Under the pieces are notes generated by a model that saw only the letters and a program-made list of their open reading frames with translations, had not been told where the DNA came from and searched no databases. Positions 47,201 to 58,928 of a stretch of 64,000 nt of DNA are shown in pieces. A program made the translations under genes and the position numbers. Source of the DNA: Daucus carota subsp. sativus (Eukaryota > Streptophyta > Magnoliopsida > Apiales > Apiaceae); NCBI RefSeq assembly GCF_001625215.2, contig NC_030383.2, positions 9,932,779-9,996,778 on the forward strand, given 5' to 3'. Positions within the stretch are counted from its first letter, which is position 1. Every line of letters begins with the position of its first letter.

Positions 47201-47225
47201 TAGTTGAGGTGTTCTTTATTTGGGT

Positions 47226-50200
47226 ATGGATGTCTTTTGTGACCTTGAAGTTGATGTTAATGGAGAAGAAGTTTTCATGGTTGATAAGGTAATTTTTTTC
47301 TTGTTTTATCCTCTGTTTCATTTCTCAGCTAATTATGACACTTTACATTAGTATGCATAGAATAAATACTGAGTTTGATCACCTTTTTGTCTCCTGTCTT
47401 TTTGCCTTGTTACTTCGCCTAATAAAATCTGGGCTTTATGTTACTGCAAGAATGCTACAAACAAGAAGTGTTCTTCTGCATTTTAAGAGTTTTATTGCCA
47501 CTATACTATGGAAATTATTCCTTACCACCGAGTATCAACTACTCGGTTTATCTGTTTCTGTGAAAAATCGTGATATTTTCTGCATTTGTGTTTGCTTTGT
47601 TGTCAGTTCTATATCTGTAACAGCTACATTTTGAGACTCAGAACAAAGTGCCCAACCATGGCAAAAACCTCAGTGTTCCACACTGTTCTTAAAAATTAGC
47701 GATAAGCGGAGTTTTCTGGCTTGGCCACAGGCATGTAGAAAATTTATGTTTGTTTAATAAATTAAGTATTCTTCAACCGGAGGAGTTTCTTTATTCTAAT
47801 ATTTGGCTTTTCCGAAAAATGGTTCTTCAAAACAATGACAAATATTTGTTTTTTTTCCTAAAAATCTATCACATTTTTAGTAATAGTATACATTTTCATA
47901 TAAATACTAAGACTACATCTTACTTATATTTCCTGCTTTCTTCTTCTATTTATGCATCTTAAATTCATCTCATTTTTTATATTTAGGTTGGTCTACATAT
48001 TTTATCTCAATCAAATAATGTGAAGAAAAATAAGTATGGTGTCCAATTGTACGATAATTTAATCTGAGCATTGCAGACTAGAATTGAAATGTCCGATTAA
48101 CATAGATTATCCCTTCCCAAGTCTTAAGTCCTGCATTTTTGTCACATTCTTGCACCATGTATTTGCATTTATTTCGCGGTACTGCACTGTGGGGATTATT
48201 TTCTGGAACTTTTTATTCCTAGCATTAACACTTGTTTCTTTCAATCAATATCAATTCACCTATGGTCGGCTACTCATGTTAGCCCTGCTCATTTATTGAG
48301 TGTGTATGCAGTTTGAATGTGCATGCCTTATTTGCTCCTTCTAAGACTTCCTGAGAGTTCTATCTACTATCTAGTAGTGTGTACCACTGTTGTCTTCCCT
48401 TCTTTCCTGGGATCATAACAGACATCTCTACCCCATTCACCTTTCCAAATTACTGTGTATTTAAGACCCCCCAACCTTTTTCCATGAAAAATTGACATAA
48501 AGTTCCTCTTTTCATCCAATTTATCTTTACCACTTGCATTGTCTTCAATATTTTTTAATACATTGCATATTATTAAGATATTTAGTTTCTTAAGTGTCTC
48601 GGGAGAGCGAGGATTTGAACGCATGATCTTCATCCTGGAGGGAGGGCAAAGGAGGCTTATCACTATACTATCAATGAATCCTTACTGTCTTTAAGCTTCT
48701 GTTTACACTTGCTAGACTTATCTATTTAGTTTCCTGTCATACATATGCTTGTACTTTATTTTGCTTGTAGTTTAATTTATTTCGGACATATATTTTCAGA
48801 ACATCATATCATGTTATTCAGGAAGAATCAAAAGGCTACTTGGTAAATCAAAAGGTGGGACAGGAAACCTGAAGGTGATATTCCATGATTTCCCAGGAGG
48901 AGGAGAGGGCTTTGAGCTTACAACAAGGTTCTGTTATAGTAAAGGAAAGATCGAAATAAATCCTTTGAATGTTTCTCTTTTACATTGTATTGCAATTTTC
49001 ATGGAAATGAGTGAATCTTTTTCTGGAGTTCAAAATTTGTTTGAGCAAACCGATAAATCATTTGAAGATATCAAGTACTGGACATGGTCTGAACTTTTGG
49101 CAGCCTTAAAGCAATGTAAAGAACTGTTACCTGCTGTGACTTCTTCGGGACTTCTACATAGATGTGTTGACTCTCTAGTTGGAAGGCTTGCATTAGCCGG
49201 TGAAGCAAGCCCCTGTCCATCTACATCTTCCCCTGATAGTTCTGGACTGCGATTATCCACCGACACTAGAAGCACTGAAAGCTTAAGAAACAACTTTCGT
49301 GCAACATGGTGGTTCGAAGATCTTGTATCATTGAACCCACCCTTGGTTAAAATGTTAACCAAGTCAATGGTTTGGCGAAAATTTGATCATGGAGTCATTG
49401 TGAGGTTTCTCTTATATTATCAAAAATCTAGATTTGTTACTGCCGGTGTAGATGATAAGTGCAAAATCATAGAGACAGTTGTTGAGATGCTCTATTCTTT
49501 GGATCACAGTGCTGTTTCATGCAAGAGTTTATTTGGGATTCTTCGAGTTGCTCTTAATCTAAACATTAAGAAATGCTGCAGGACTATCCTGGAAAATATG
49601 ATTGGTTTGCAATTGGATCAAGCAACACTAGACAATCTGCTTGTTCCATCTCCAGTAGCGATGGATCATATATATGATGTTAATCTTGTATTGAGGTTTA
49701 CAAGATCATTTCTAGGGACGGGATTTTGTCGTGTCCCCCTGATTCGAGTGCAGAAAGTAGCTAATCTAATGGATTCATATATAGCTGAGGTATCACCTGA
49801 TCCTTCTCTTAAACCATCGAAATTTTGCAGCCTCGTCAGAGCTATACCTGATTTAGCAAGGGAATCTTTTGATGGTATCTACCATGCCATGGACATGTAT
49901 CTAGAGGTAATAGTCAAAACAGCACCTTTCATTCTTTAAGTATTTTGTAGTCATACCTGCAATCTTATTTTCAAATTTTAAACTAAATTATAATATGCTG
50001 GAAATTATTAAACATAAGTTGTATTTGATTGTAATATTTTGTGAAGCCTATTTTTGTGTATGAAGAGAGTATCATAGATATATTTCGTTCAGTCTCATGC
50101 AGAATTATCTATAGAGGAGAAGAAGAGAATCTGTTGTATGCTGAATTATGAGAAGCTTTCAGCAGAATGTTGCAAGCACCTTGCTCACAACTCCAATTTC

Positions 50201-50548
50201 CCCTCGAGTGCTTCTGTTGAAGCCCTTGCCTCCCATCAGAAGAAGTTTAAAAGCTTGCTTGAAGACACAAATCAACCAAAGCCCTCCATTGATTCTCCGT
50301 ACAGTTCTGTGGCAACTGAAAATAAGGGTAAGACAGAAGAGTCATGTGAACAAATTGTTCTTTATGCCGGGAGGCTTGATATTTCAGACGAAAATGAGAA
50401 GCTGAGAGCAAATCTACAAGGTATGCAATGCAGGGTTCTGGAATTGGAAAAAGTATGCAAGAAAATGCAAAACCAGATGGCTAAGATGTTAAAATCAAGG
50501 TTATCAGGCCAAAGTAACGCTAGATCCTTACCAAGGCTATGTTCATGA
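47226..50548 (+). CDS. BTB/POZ domain NPH3-family protein (At3g22104-like)
   Basis: Three coding exons: 47226-47288, 48800-49906 and 50093-50548 (541 residues). Junctions are GT-AG and in phase (M-V-D-K|N-I-I-S and M-Y-L-E|S-H-A-E). The N-terminal BTB/POZ domain (about 1-95; D-L-E-V-D-V-N-G-E, C-Y-S-G-R-I, F-H-D-F-P-G-G) is the substrate-adaptor module for CUL3 ubiquitin ligases. The NPH3 domain follows (W-W-F-E-D-L-V-S-L near residue 170, then K-M-L-T-K-S-M, L-L-Y-Y-Q-K-S, and I-P-D-L-A-R). The C-terminus has a coiled coil (E-N-E-K-L-R-A-N-L ... L-E-L-E-K-V-C-K-K-M). NPH3 proteins act in phototropin and auxin-related signalling at the plasma membrane; the role of this branch is poorly known. 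A copia element separates the ATG from the upstream leader. Intron 1 is 1.5 kb and holds a SINE-like sequence. Confidence 0.92.
48370..48690 (-). mobile_element. tRNA-derived SINE-like sequence in NPH3 intron 1
   Basis: On the minus strand the head reads TAGTATAGTGATAAG (A-box-like) and, about 45 bases on, GCGTTCAAATCC (B-box-like), as in the internal RNA polymerase III promoter of tRNA-derived SINEs. A non-tRNA body seems to follow towards 48370. The 3' tail and target duplication are not clear, so the left edge is approximate. Confidence 0.45.
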
Positions 50549-51926
50549 TGATAAGAGACAACGTGCATAAGCATAATTACAGAACCTCGTCGTTCCCTTG
50601 CATATTGATGTACATAGAAGGAAACACAGGTTGTTTTTTATTTCAATTAGTGAACTTTCACTTTCTTGTTTTTCCTTTATCTTCAGGTTCAGTAAAGGAG
50701 AACAGAGAGCAATTAGTCCTGTAGAAATGTGGTTTAGACAATATTAATAATTTTAAAGAAAGAGACTGAAGTTACTAGTTACTACACAGAATCATCCTCT
50801 GTTCCTTGCAAGTTTCAGTAATGTATATTGTCTCATACCATAGTTTGCAAGTCGGAGTAATGTGCTATGTTTGCTCTCTTTATTCTCTCTGGCAGTTAAA
50901 TTGTAAGTTTGCAACCTATCTGCGCTGTTTGTGTCTGTGTAGTCATCTATAACAGAAATAAGCTGTACAAGGTGCCCAGTACTTCCGAGGGTCTTGGTCA
51001 GAGCTATAGCGCGAGTTATTGCATTGAAGACTACTTCAAATGCTATCGACTTTGTTCACAGAACTAACAGGATGCTATTGTAAATTTTATTCATCATATC
51101 CTAATGTTAAAATATTGGCATCAGACTATGCTTTCTGTTCTTGCTTCTTTCACTTCTTTGAGATACTAACGTACACGTTACCTCGGATTGTTACGTTGTT
51201 TTTAATTAGTCTTAAAATAATTCATGTTGTTAATGGAGTAATATTTGCTTTGCTTAGTATTAAATGGTACAATGAAGTTCAGATTCCTTAATTGAACCAG
51301 AGCTGAGACATTGATAATGACTTAATGAGCTGATCAAGAATGTACTGCAAGCGAATTCCCTTGAACGCTACTCTTCTTGTCTTCCCAATTCAGTAAATAA
51401 TTAACATTTGATCTGATTAAAATATGCATCTTTGTTTCTTTCTCTCTTTGAAGAGCTGTTCAAAGCACAGTTTCTTTCCAGATCTCCTTATAGTACTCAG
51501 AAAATAAGTTAAATTTAAAACAAGATAAAACATGTTATTTGAACACCAAAAACCACATTTTGTGCTAAATTATAGTAATAGGGCTAATAGCTCCATCGCA
51601 CAGTCATTGGACTTGCTCTTAGTAAACCGTAAGTTAGCATAGCAATATAGCATGAAACCCGGGCAATATCAAAAAGCTCTGGTTATTTAGTAAAAACAAA
51701 AAGAAAACTGTTATTTTATTGGCATAACCTTTTGTCACATTACAAAATAATAATAAGTTTCTTGTCATGAAAAATTACATGTACAACACCTTCAGAGGTA
51801 CAGAACAAACTGCTTACAGGTAAAATTAAAAGAGTTTCAGAAGAAAAAAAAACGCTGTAAAGAATGTATCCAATAAAGAATTTATGCGGGTGACAGTCTA
51901 TATATTTGGTCAGGGAGCATAGGTAG
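50549..51926. other. Intergenic between convergent NPH3 and terpene synthase genes
   Basis: Contains the 3' untranslated regions of both genes and AT-rich spacer; no other gene is supported. Confidence 0.6.
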
Positions 51927-54900
51927 TTAACCAAGAGTTACTGGAAAAGGTTCCATTAGTAAGGAAAAAATTTGCTTCTTCGCTTTCTTGTCAGGAATTC
52001 TATGGTCATCTCCACTGCCATAAGCACTATGGGAAAGCCTGGCCAGATTAATAGCCGCTTCAGTGAAAGATGTTGAAAATTGAGGTTCTAGAGAAACCCG
52101 AGCTTCGTTCATTTGTTTCCATGCATCGTCTATCAAATTCTTGATGTGCTCGCGGGCAACATCCTCAGAAACGCCATTATGGTACATATAAGAGGTGACT
52201 GAATTTGCAGTTTCACCGCTCTTTGACTCACGCTGTTCATTGTCAGAAAATTAGCTAGATGTCACAACAGAGAACATAATTTGATTCAAAGTCCACATAC
52301 CGTAAAACTAGCCAGATCGTTACAAAGCCGGAAAACCATGCTTGACCATTTGAGCAGATGATGGTCTTTTGCTAGAATATCAAGTGCCTCCTTTGTTATA
52401 TTTTGACTCCTTAAAGGGAAGGCGTGAGCTAAAATAACAACCCCCGAGCTTGAGCGCCACCCATTCTCAACATAATCGTCCAACTCTGGAATGCTTTTTT
52501 CATGGTTCCACTTGGTCTCCTGCAGGAGGGCTTGGCACAAGTCTCCCCACTGCATCCATATACAGATAAAATACATTTCAAAATAAATTTAATCCAAGGT
52601 AGCTATGATACTGTTAGTCTTGTAATTATGATAATTACCACTTTTTTAAAGAGTGGTAGAGGGTTCTCTCCGTGTTCTTTTAGAGCATCGTAGGCCATCT
52701 CATTGACGGTGTTGTACAGTGCTAGGAAAAATAGCCTCAATGAATCTGGCAGGTCGTCCACAGCATCCACATTCCATCTGGAAGAGTTAATATCAAATGC
52801 AATATTAGGCAACTCAATACAGTTTTCACATAGCAATAAAACAATTTGCTTTCCGATGACAGAGTCATGAGACTAACTGACTAACTGTGCAGAAAAACAA
52901 CAAACCTTCTGACTGAATCAGTGAAAAGCTCTAGTTCATCCACTGATCCATGATCATCGTATAAGTCATCAATAACAGTTAAGAATGTAGCTAGCTTCGT
53001 TAGAGATATTCTGGAATCGCTTAAATGAGGTTCAAATGAGATACCAATAGTCCAAAAGAAGCATTGTAAAAGACTATCCTTGGTCGAGAAGCTTAATTTT
53101 CCTGATAAGCCTATATTCTGCCACCACCTGGTAGTAATATAATTACTCAGCATTACATTACCAAGAGCAATGCATTTAAATTGAAATTTATAAATCTACA
53201 TATACCTCATCACTTGTACAAGATCTTGCTGAAGTGCAGATTGCACTATATTGAAATCTAACTTGGCAAGTTGAAGAAGCAACTCATTTGAATCTTCCAT
53301 TCTACTGTATACATCTATGTAAGGTCTGGCTGCGAATCTCAATGTTCTACGGTACCAAGGGAGTGCCAGAGTGTGACCTATCAATTTGGCTAGCAGCTTA
53401 GACTCTGTCTTTTGCATCACATACTCCAGCCCTTTTCTTGCAAAGGATCTGGCCTCATCCAAAAAGGTTTCTCCTTGGAAGGCCAGAAACGAAGCTTCAT
53501 ACAAGCTTAACAATCCTTTCACATCCGCGAGCAAGCTTGGCATGAAGGCACCATTCTCATCTTTGAAACTCTGGAACACATCTAATCAATGTCATAACAG
53601 TCACCTTTAGTATAAACTGCAATTTCAATTTCCTAATACAAAATATAAACTTTCGAGTAAGGAGATTGATTGAATGTATGAACCTTGGGAGACCTTATAA
53701 CCATGTTCCCTAAGGAGGCGGAATCTGAGAGCAGTCGAGTGAAGGCTGTTGTGATATTCAGGGGCTCCTTCAAGTGATACATATTTAGTGAGTGCAGTGG
53801 ATATATCTTTCTCAAATCGGTAGCCAAGGCCTAATCGTTCGATGTTGTCAATAAGCTCAAAGAAATTTAACGGATTGCTGGCCATCTCATCTTCAATCGT
53901 CATTCTAATTTCAATCTCCAACTTTGTTGCCATTTGTTCGTAAACTTCATCCTTTTTTGAACAGGAAAAGCATCAGTAAATTTCATGCAAGAAAAATCAT
54001 GTCGGCAGAGTATTTATGTTGGAAGTTTTTTGTTATAATTTAAGTCATTCTGATTCTCATTCCGACTCATGATTCAAACGCCCCTTAATTAACACTTACA
54101 TAATATACATAATTTAAGTCATTTTTTGCATAATTTGAATATCTGTTCAGATATTTATTCGTCTGGATATCTGATGTTAAAGCCCCGAGAACTCCTCCTA
54201 ACCGTTAATTTGGATTATTTCAATTTTTTCTCAAATGGCCGTAGTTGTCTGGGTAAGTATGAAAAAGATACTTGACACTTGACAGCAGACGGTAATACGA
54301 AAACACAAGATTCTGCCATAAAATCAAACACTCGGCACCGTGAAAGTAGGAACCGTACGTACTACTCAATATACTCATCTGGTTCTACTACCAGAATAGT
54401 CAAAAATTCATTTCAAGCCGCCATTACTAATATCCAAATTTCACGTACTAATCAATATACGAGCATCACTAAGCATACACAAAAAATGAACTCCAATTAC
54501 AAACCTATTTGACGCATTTATATTATAGCTTATCACTGAAAAAGTGAGTTCCGATAAGAAAAACTAAGAAAAGTAACTCAATTCCGTAAATAAAGAACAT
54601 TCAACATCTATTATACAGATTCAAAATTTTCTCTCAAATAAATTTTTATTTTCGTGTCAGAAGTCATGAAAACCCACCTGCTTATAATTCTTGAATTTCA
54701 ACTGCGCCGCTAAATCATTGATACTCCACGCTGGCGCCGACACAGATTGAGCCGACGCAACTTCCGCAGAAGCCGCAGGTATTACAGTAGCCTGACTCTC
54801 CGAGGCAGCAGAAACAGGCTGTATGGACTCACGGTTACTTGTGTAACAGGACTGACACTTCTCGTGTCGCCGAGTAGCGATAAATTGCAACCCCGCCATC

Positions 54901-55016
54901 TGCACTCTCCCAGGCTTGTGGAGATAATTGCTGAATCTTGGTGCATCGAGAATATCAGTTTCGAATAAACTGCATTGTCTCCCAACTGAGGAAAGTGCAT
55001 GCAGTACTGCAGCCAT
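51927..55016 (-). CDS. Plastid-targeted class I terpene synthase (TPS-b/g type)
   Basis: Seven exons (minus): 55016-54678, 53951-53684, 53581-53206, 53127-52906, 52777-52639, 52549-52301, 52232-51927. They join in phase to 632 residues, and seven exons is the usual count for angiosperm mono/sesquiterpene synthases. Residues 1 to about 105 form a Ser/Ala/Val-rich, acid-poor leader resembling a chloroplast transit peptide, so geranyl diphosphate would be the likely substrate. The N-terminal alpha-barrel (about 114-330) lacks the RRx8W motif, as in TPS-g enzymes that tend to make acyclic alcohols such as linalool. The catalytic domain has D-D-L-Y-D (381-385, the DDxxD motif) and N-D-L-A-S-F-T-R-E (525-533, the NSE/DTE motif), which bind the magnesium-diphosphate. 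W-W-Q near 329 is also typical. The gene looks intact; the product cannot be predicted from sequence by eye. Confidence 0.9.
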
Positions 55017-57630
55017 TTTTGTGTTTAATGTAGACGACTATGATAAGGTATTGGAGAATGTCTAATGTATGTATAGACGGATGGTGGATTTGTTGGCCAC
55101 GCCTTGTTCAGTTGTGTACATTATCGGTGTCCCCTTAAAATTAAATTGATTAAATTTTACGTTGAAATGTACATATAACATATTCCAAGTTTCGCGATAT
55201 TTGGTCTGGTTTGGTTTCATTAGGTTTACTTTGGTTGGGAGTTTCAATTTTATTAAAATCGGTATGTAATAATTGTAACTAATAAACGGTTGCGTATTTC
55301 TATCAATTTTATCTTAAGTTAATAGTAGTATCATTATCCATTCACGTAATTGTAATTAGCATACATTTTTTTTTTTTTGCCAAGTGATTAGCATACATTT
55401 TGCTATCGAGTATCGGCGAAATCGTAAACGCAAGTGGATCCAGTTGCACTTGGAGTTTGCGAAGACAAGGGAAATCTAAAAATGAGAGGTAGGTTTCTTG
55501 GTCCTAACCGTCGTGTATGCGTAGTCATCACAAATTTGGTTAGGTAGGCGAAAGGTAAAACTTATAAGTAGTGTCACGGGCAATTTTCTGCTTTTTAGAG
55601 TTAATTAAATTAATATATGTAATGTAATATATGGTACATTGGATTTTATAATATAGCCATCATAAGTCTAAAACTAATAATACTCAACATATATCCAGAT
55701 CAAATTACGTCGGTGTGTGGTATATAGCATGCTCGTCCGCTTAAGTTTTTGCATTTGGTCGTCCATCGTGTAGTGTGTGTAATGAGAGATAAGTCACAAG
55801 TGGTGCAGATGACAACAAGCTAGACATGAAAATATCATAAAGATGACTCCATGAGATTGTCAACCATACACATCTATTCATTCTCTAGCAACTCCGTGGA
55901 GAGAGACCATCTCTGCAAACCACTTCCAAGGCCACAACATATTCTTCAAATTATTAACACCGGGTGATAATCACCGTTAAGTAGGGCTCTCATCCGAATT
56001 TTTTCACAAAATTACAATATATTATATATATTGTATTATTGTATATTAAGAAGTTTGGTGATAACAACATTCAGTAGAATTGCTAGAATGTGATAATTAT
56101 TGACGATATTGACATAATACAGTTGCGAAGAATTTGACATTCAGCGCTGTGATCATGTGTCTTTTGACTGAATTCAAAATTGTGATTACTCGGATCGACT
56201 TAATAGACCAAATTTTCAGGAAATTAGGACCGGACCAAATTTTATCCTGGTTTATTCAGTCTCCTGAATTTATTGACCGAGTAGACTGAATTTTACAGTA
56301 ATTAGGACCGACCCGAATTTACACTGTTTGGTTCGGTCGTTAGGTCCCGATTTGATTTTGCTCATCTCGGGAGAGAACAAAGAACTACGGATAAATTCAG
56401 CCTTACCACGGTTCCGAAATTTCTGCTCAGCCCCTTAATAACTGACCTTCTGGTCTTCCGAATCCGATCTCCACTATTCAAGATTTAGATATCACTGTTA
56501 GGAAGATGTTGTCCAAAATTCAGGATGATCCAACCTCTAGAAATTTGAGAATCACAAAAGTAAGACAACTAGTGTAACTAGAAATTTTGTTACATATTTT
56601 CACATAATATATCACTTTCATCTATTTTCTTTCTAACTTATTTTAACATTTATCCTTCTATATTCATATATAAGGCTTCCTTTATGTTATATATGATTTT
56701 CTTTGTATATATCTTCTTTGATTTTAGAGAGAAAAATTGACATTATATTAATACTTTGTAATTAATATTTTTGTCAATGTCTTGTCCAAGTTACACGTAA
56801 TGATTAGGGGTGTAATTGAGCCAAGCCGAGGTAAACACCATAAGGTTTGACTCGAGCTCGATTAAAAATTTCGGGATTTGATGCTTAATTTTGGATTCCG
56901 AATATTAAATTAGCATAGACATATATATTGGTTTATTTGCAGAAATTAGACCATAGTGATTTCGAGAAACTTGTGACCATTGAATTCTAGCTAGTAAATT
57001 ATGATTCGCTGCAATATTTCGCGACTCTTTTACCGATATTCTTGTATTATGGGAAGTAATTGTCCTGACTTACTCTCATTTTTGAAACTCAGTAAGTTCT
57101 TTAGTATAGTTTTAGTTGATTAATTTACTTTAATTAGGAAAAAATCAAAACCCAATTCTTGTATTTTATAATTGAATTGTTTGATATTAATTTGCAATCT
57201 ATACAAATAAACAGTCCTTGAAGATCGATATCTGGTATCCACTACTATATTACTTGCTCGCGATTGTGTACACTTACACATTTAGATTTTACGCAACATT
57301 AGGCTCGTGGGCCTCACAACCGAGTAGTATGAAGCTTGAACTCGGCTCGATAAATTATTCGAATAGTTCGAGCTCGAGTTCGTCATAATTATTATCCAGC
57401 CGAATTCAAATATTTTATGAATCGAGTTCGAGTATCTCACGAATTGTTTGGCTCGTTTACGCCTTTTATAATGACATATCATTAGCATTAGCAAAGAAAA
57501 ATCGCTACCTGACCTGACGTGATCCTATAATTTTTAAGAAAAGTGACTGAGTTCAGAATTTTTCTTGTTCAACGCTCGTTCTCATCCGTACATGTGTCTG
57601 TTACGGTATGAATTCTGCACTTCTTCCAAC
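55017..57630. other. Intergenic, AT-rich
   Basis: The upstream region of the terpene synthase gene (a weak CTATACATA on the minus strand near 55068-55078 may be its TATA element) and then AT-rich DNA. Apart from a tiny poly(T) insertion at 55355-55401, no feature is supported. Confidence 0.5.
55355..55401. mobile_element. Tiny poly(A/T) insertion with ~15-bp duplication
   Basis: ATTAGCATACATTTT occurs at 55355 and again at 55387-55401, separated by poly(T) and GCCAAGTG. On the minus strand this is CACTTGGC plus poly(A), again like a retroposon that copied only its last few bases. Confidence 0.55.
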
Positions 57631-58225
57631 TACTCCCTCCGCCCCGTTCACGTGTATACATACCAAAAATAGTAAATAATTTTTATAATATAAAAATTTA
57701 ACTACACTTATATATTTTTTTCCACTGCACCCACTTTATAATTAAATATTAATAGATTCCATCATTTTACCCCACTACACACATTTTACACATTAAATAT
57801 TAATGGATCCCATAAACTACTTCACCTATTTTTCTTACTCCCTCTATCTCATTGGATTGTATACAGTTTCTTTTTTAATACGTATGGTATACATACCAAA
57901 AATAGTAAGTTTTTATAGTATAAAAACTTAACTACATCCATTACTTTTTCCACTACACCCACTTTATACCTTAAATATTAGTAGGTCTCATCACTTTATT
58001 CAAACTGCGCTCATTTTACACATTAAATAATAATCGGTCCCACCACTTCACTCACTTTTCTTACTTTTCATCGCTAAATTATACTTTTTCCTAACCTCCG
58101 TGCCACTCCCCATATGTATACTATTCATCGGGATGGAGGGAGTACTTTTTTTCATTAAATTACGTTTTTTCTCAACCTTCGTGTCATTATCCATGTGTAT
58201 GCTACTCAATAGGACGGAGGGAGTA
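57631..58225. mobile_element. Compound Stowaway MITE cluster
   Basis: Two left ends (TACTCCCTCCGCCCCGTTCA at 57631 and TACTCCCTCTATCTCATTGG near 57837) are followed by two right ends (GGGATGGAGGGAGTA at about 58130-58144 and AGGACGGAGGGAGTA at 58211-58225). The bodies share repeated ATACCAAAAATAGTAA, CACCCACTTTATA and TTACACATTAAAT segments. This fits insertion of one family member into another, or a duplicated unit. Confidence 0.75.
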
Positions 58226-58362
58226 ATTAATTTGCATGTTTAAGATATTAGAGCAAATTCTATTTATTTATTTTTTGCTAAAAGAACAAATTCTATTCGG
58301 TTCTCTAAAATACCTGATGAAAGATTATTTTGCTCTAATAATATTTTCTAATCATCTCTTAT

Positions 58363-58858
58363 GATAAGGTACCACGCTACAGTGACCGCCAACAGTACCC
58401 GCCCCAGCTACAGGGTCTGAAGACCCCCAAAGTCAGACCTCATCATTACTAAGTACAAGGCAAACAGGGTAACAAGCATGCACCAATCCCAAAAGGACAG
58501 AAAAAGGACAATAGGTGCACCAAAGCAGCCACCCATGCTGGGGAGTGGCTATAGACCCATACCCGCCACTGTAGCAACAGTGGCGGCCAAGGGCCTATAT
58601 AAGGAACTCCCCAGCCAAAAGGGAGGGTAAGTGCAAATTTCCCCCCAAAACTCTCTCTAAAAGCATCTCTCGCCATACATTTAGAGTGAAAACTCTCTGA
58701 TTTCCCTTACTTGTCAAGCATATTCAAATCACTGATTATCACGCCGGAGGCGCCTCACGGGATGTCACCCCCCGTGTAGCGTTGTTTTGCAGGTTAGGTC
58801 TTGCCTAAAGCTTCCCGGAACAGTGCATTGGAACCCTAGACGAGATTTGGAGTTATCA
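58363..58858 (+). repeat. 5' LTR of the gypsy element
   Basis: Begins TGATAA and ends TTATCA (496 bp), a perfect 6-bp terminal inverted repeat and the expected TG...CA. A TATATAAG box lies at 58596-58603. A strong palindrome, CCGCCACTGT-AGCA-ACAGTGGCGG, lies about 10 bp before it (58563-58587). The partner LTR is outside the window, so the left edge is inferred. Confidence 0.75.
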
Positions 58859-58880
58859 TTTGGCGCGCCAGGAAGGGGCC
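58859..58880 (+). other. Gypsy primer-binding site region
   Basis: TTTGGCGCGCCAGGAAGGGG directly follows the LTR, where the tRNA primer site belongs, and resembles sites of other Tat-type elements. I could not assign the priming tRNA. Confidence 0.6.
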
Positions 58881-58928
58881 TTCTCCCTAAGAGAAACCTA
58901 ATCGCATCCCTAGAAGTTGGGTGAATTT

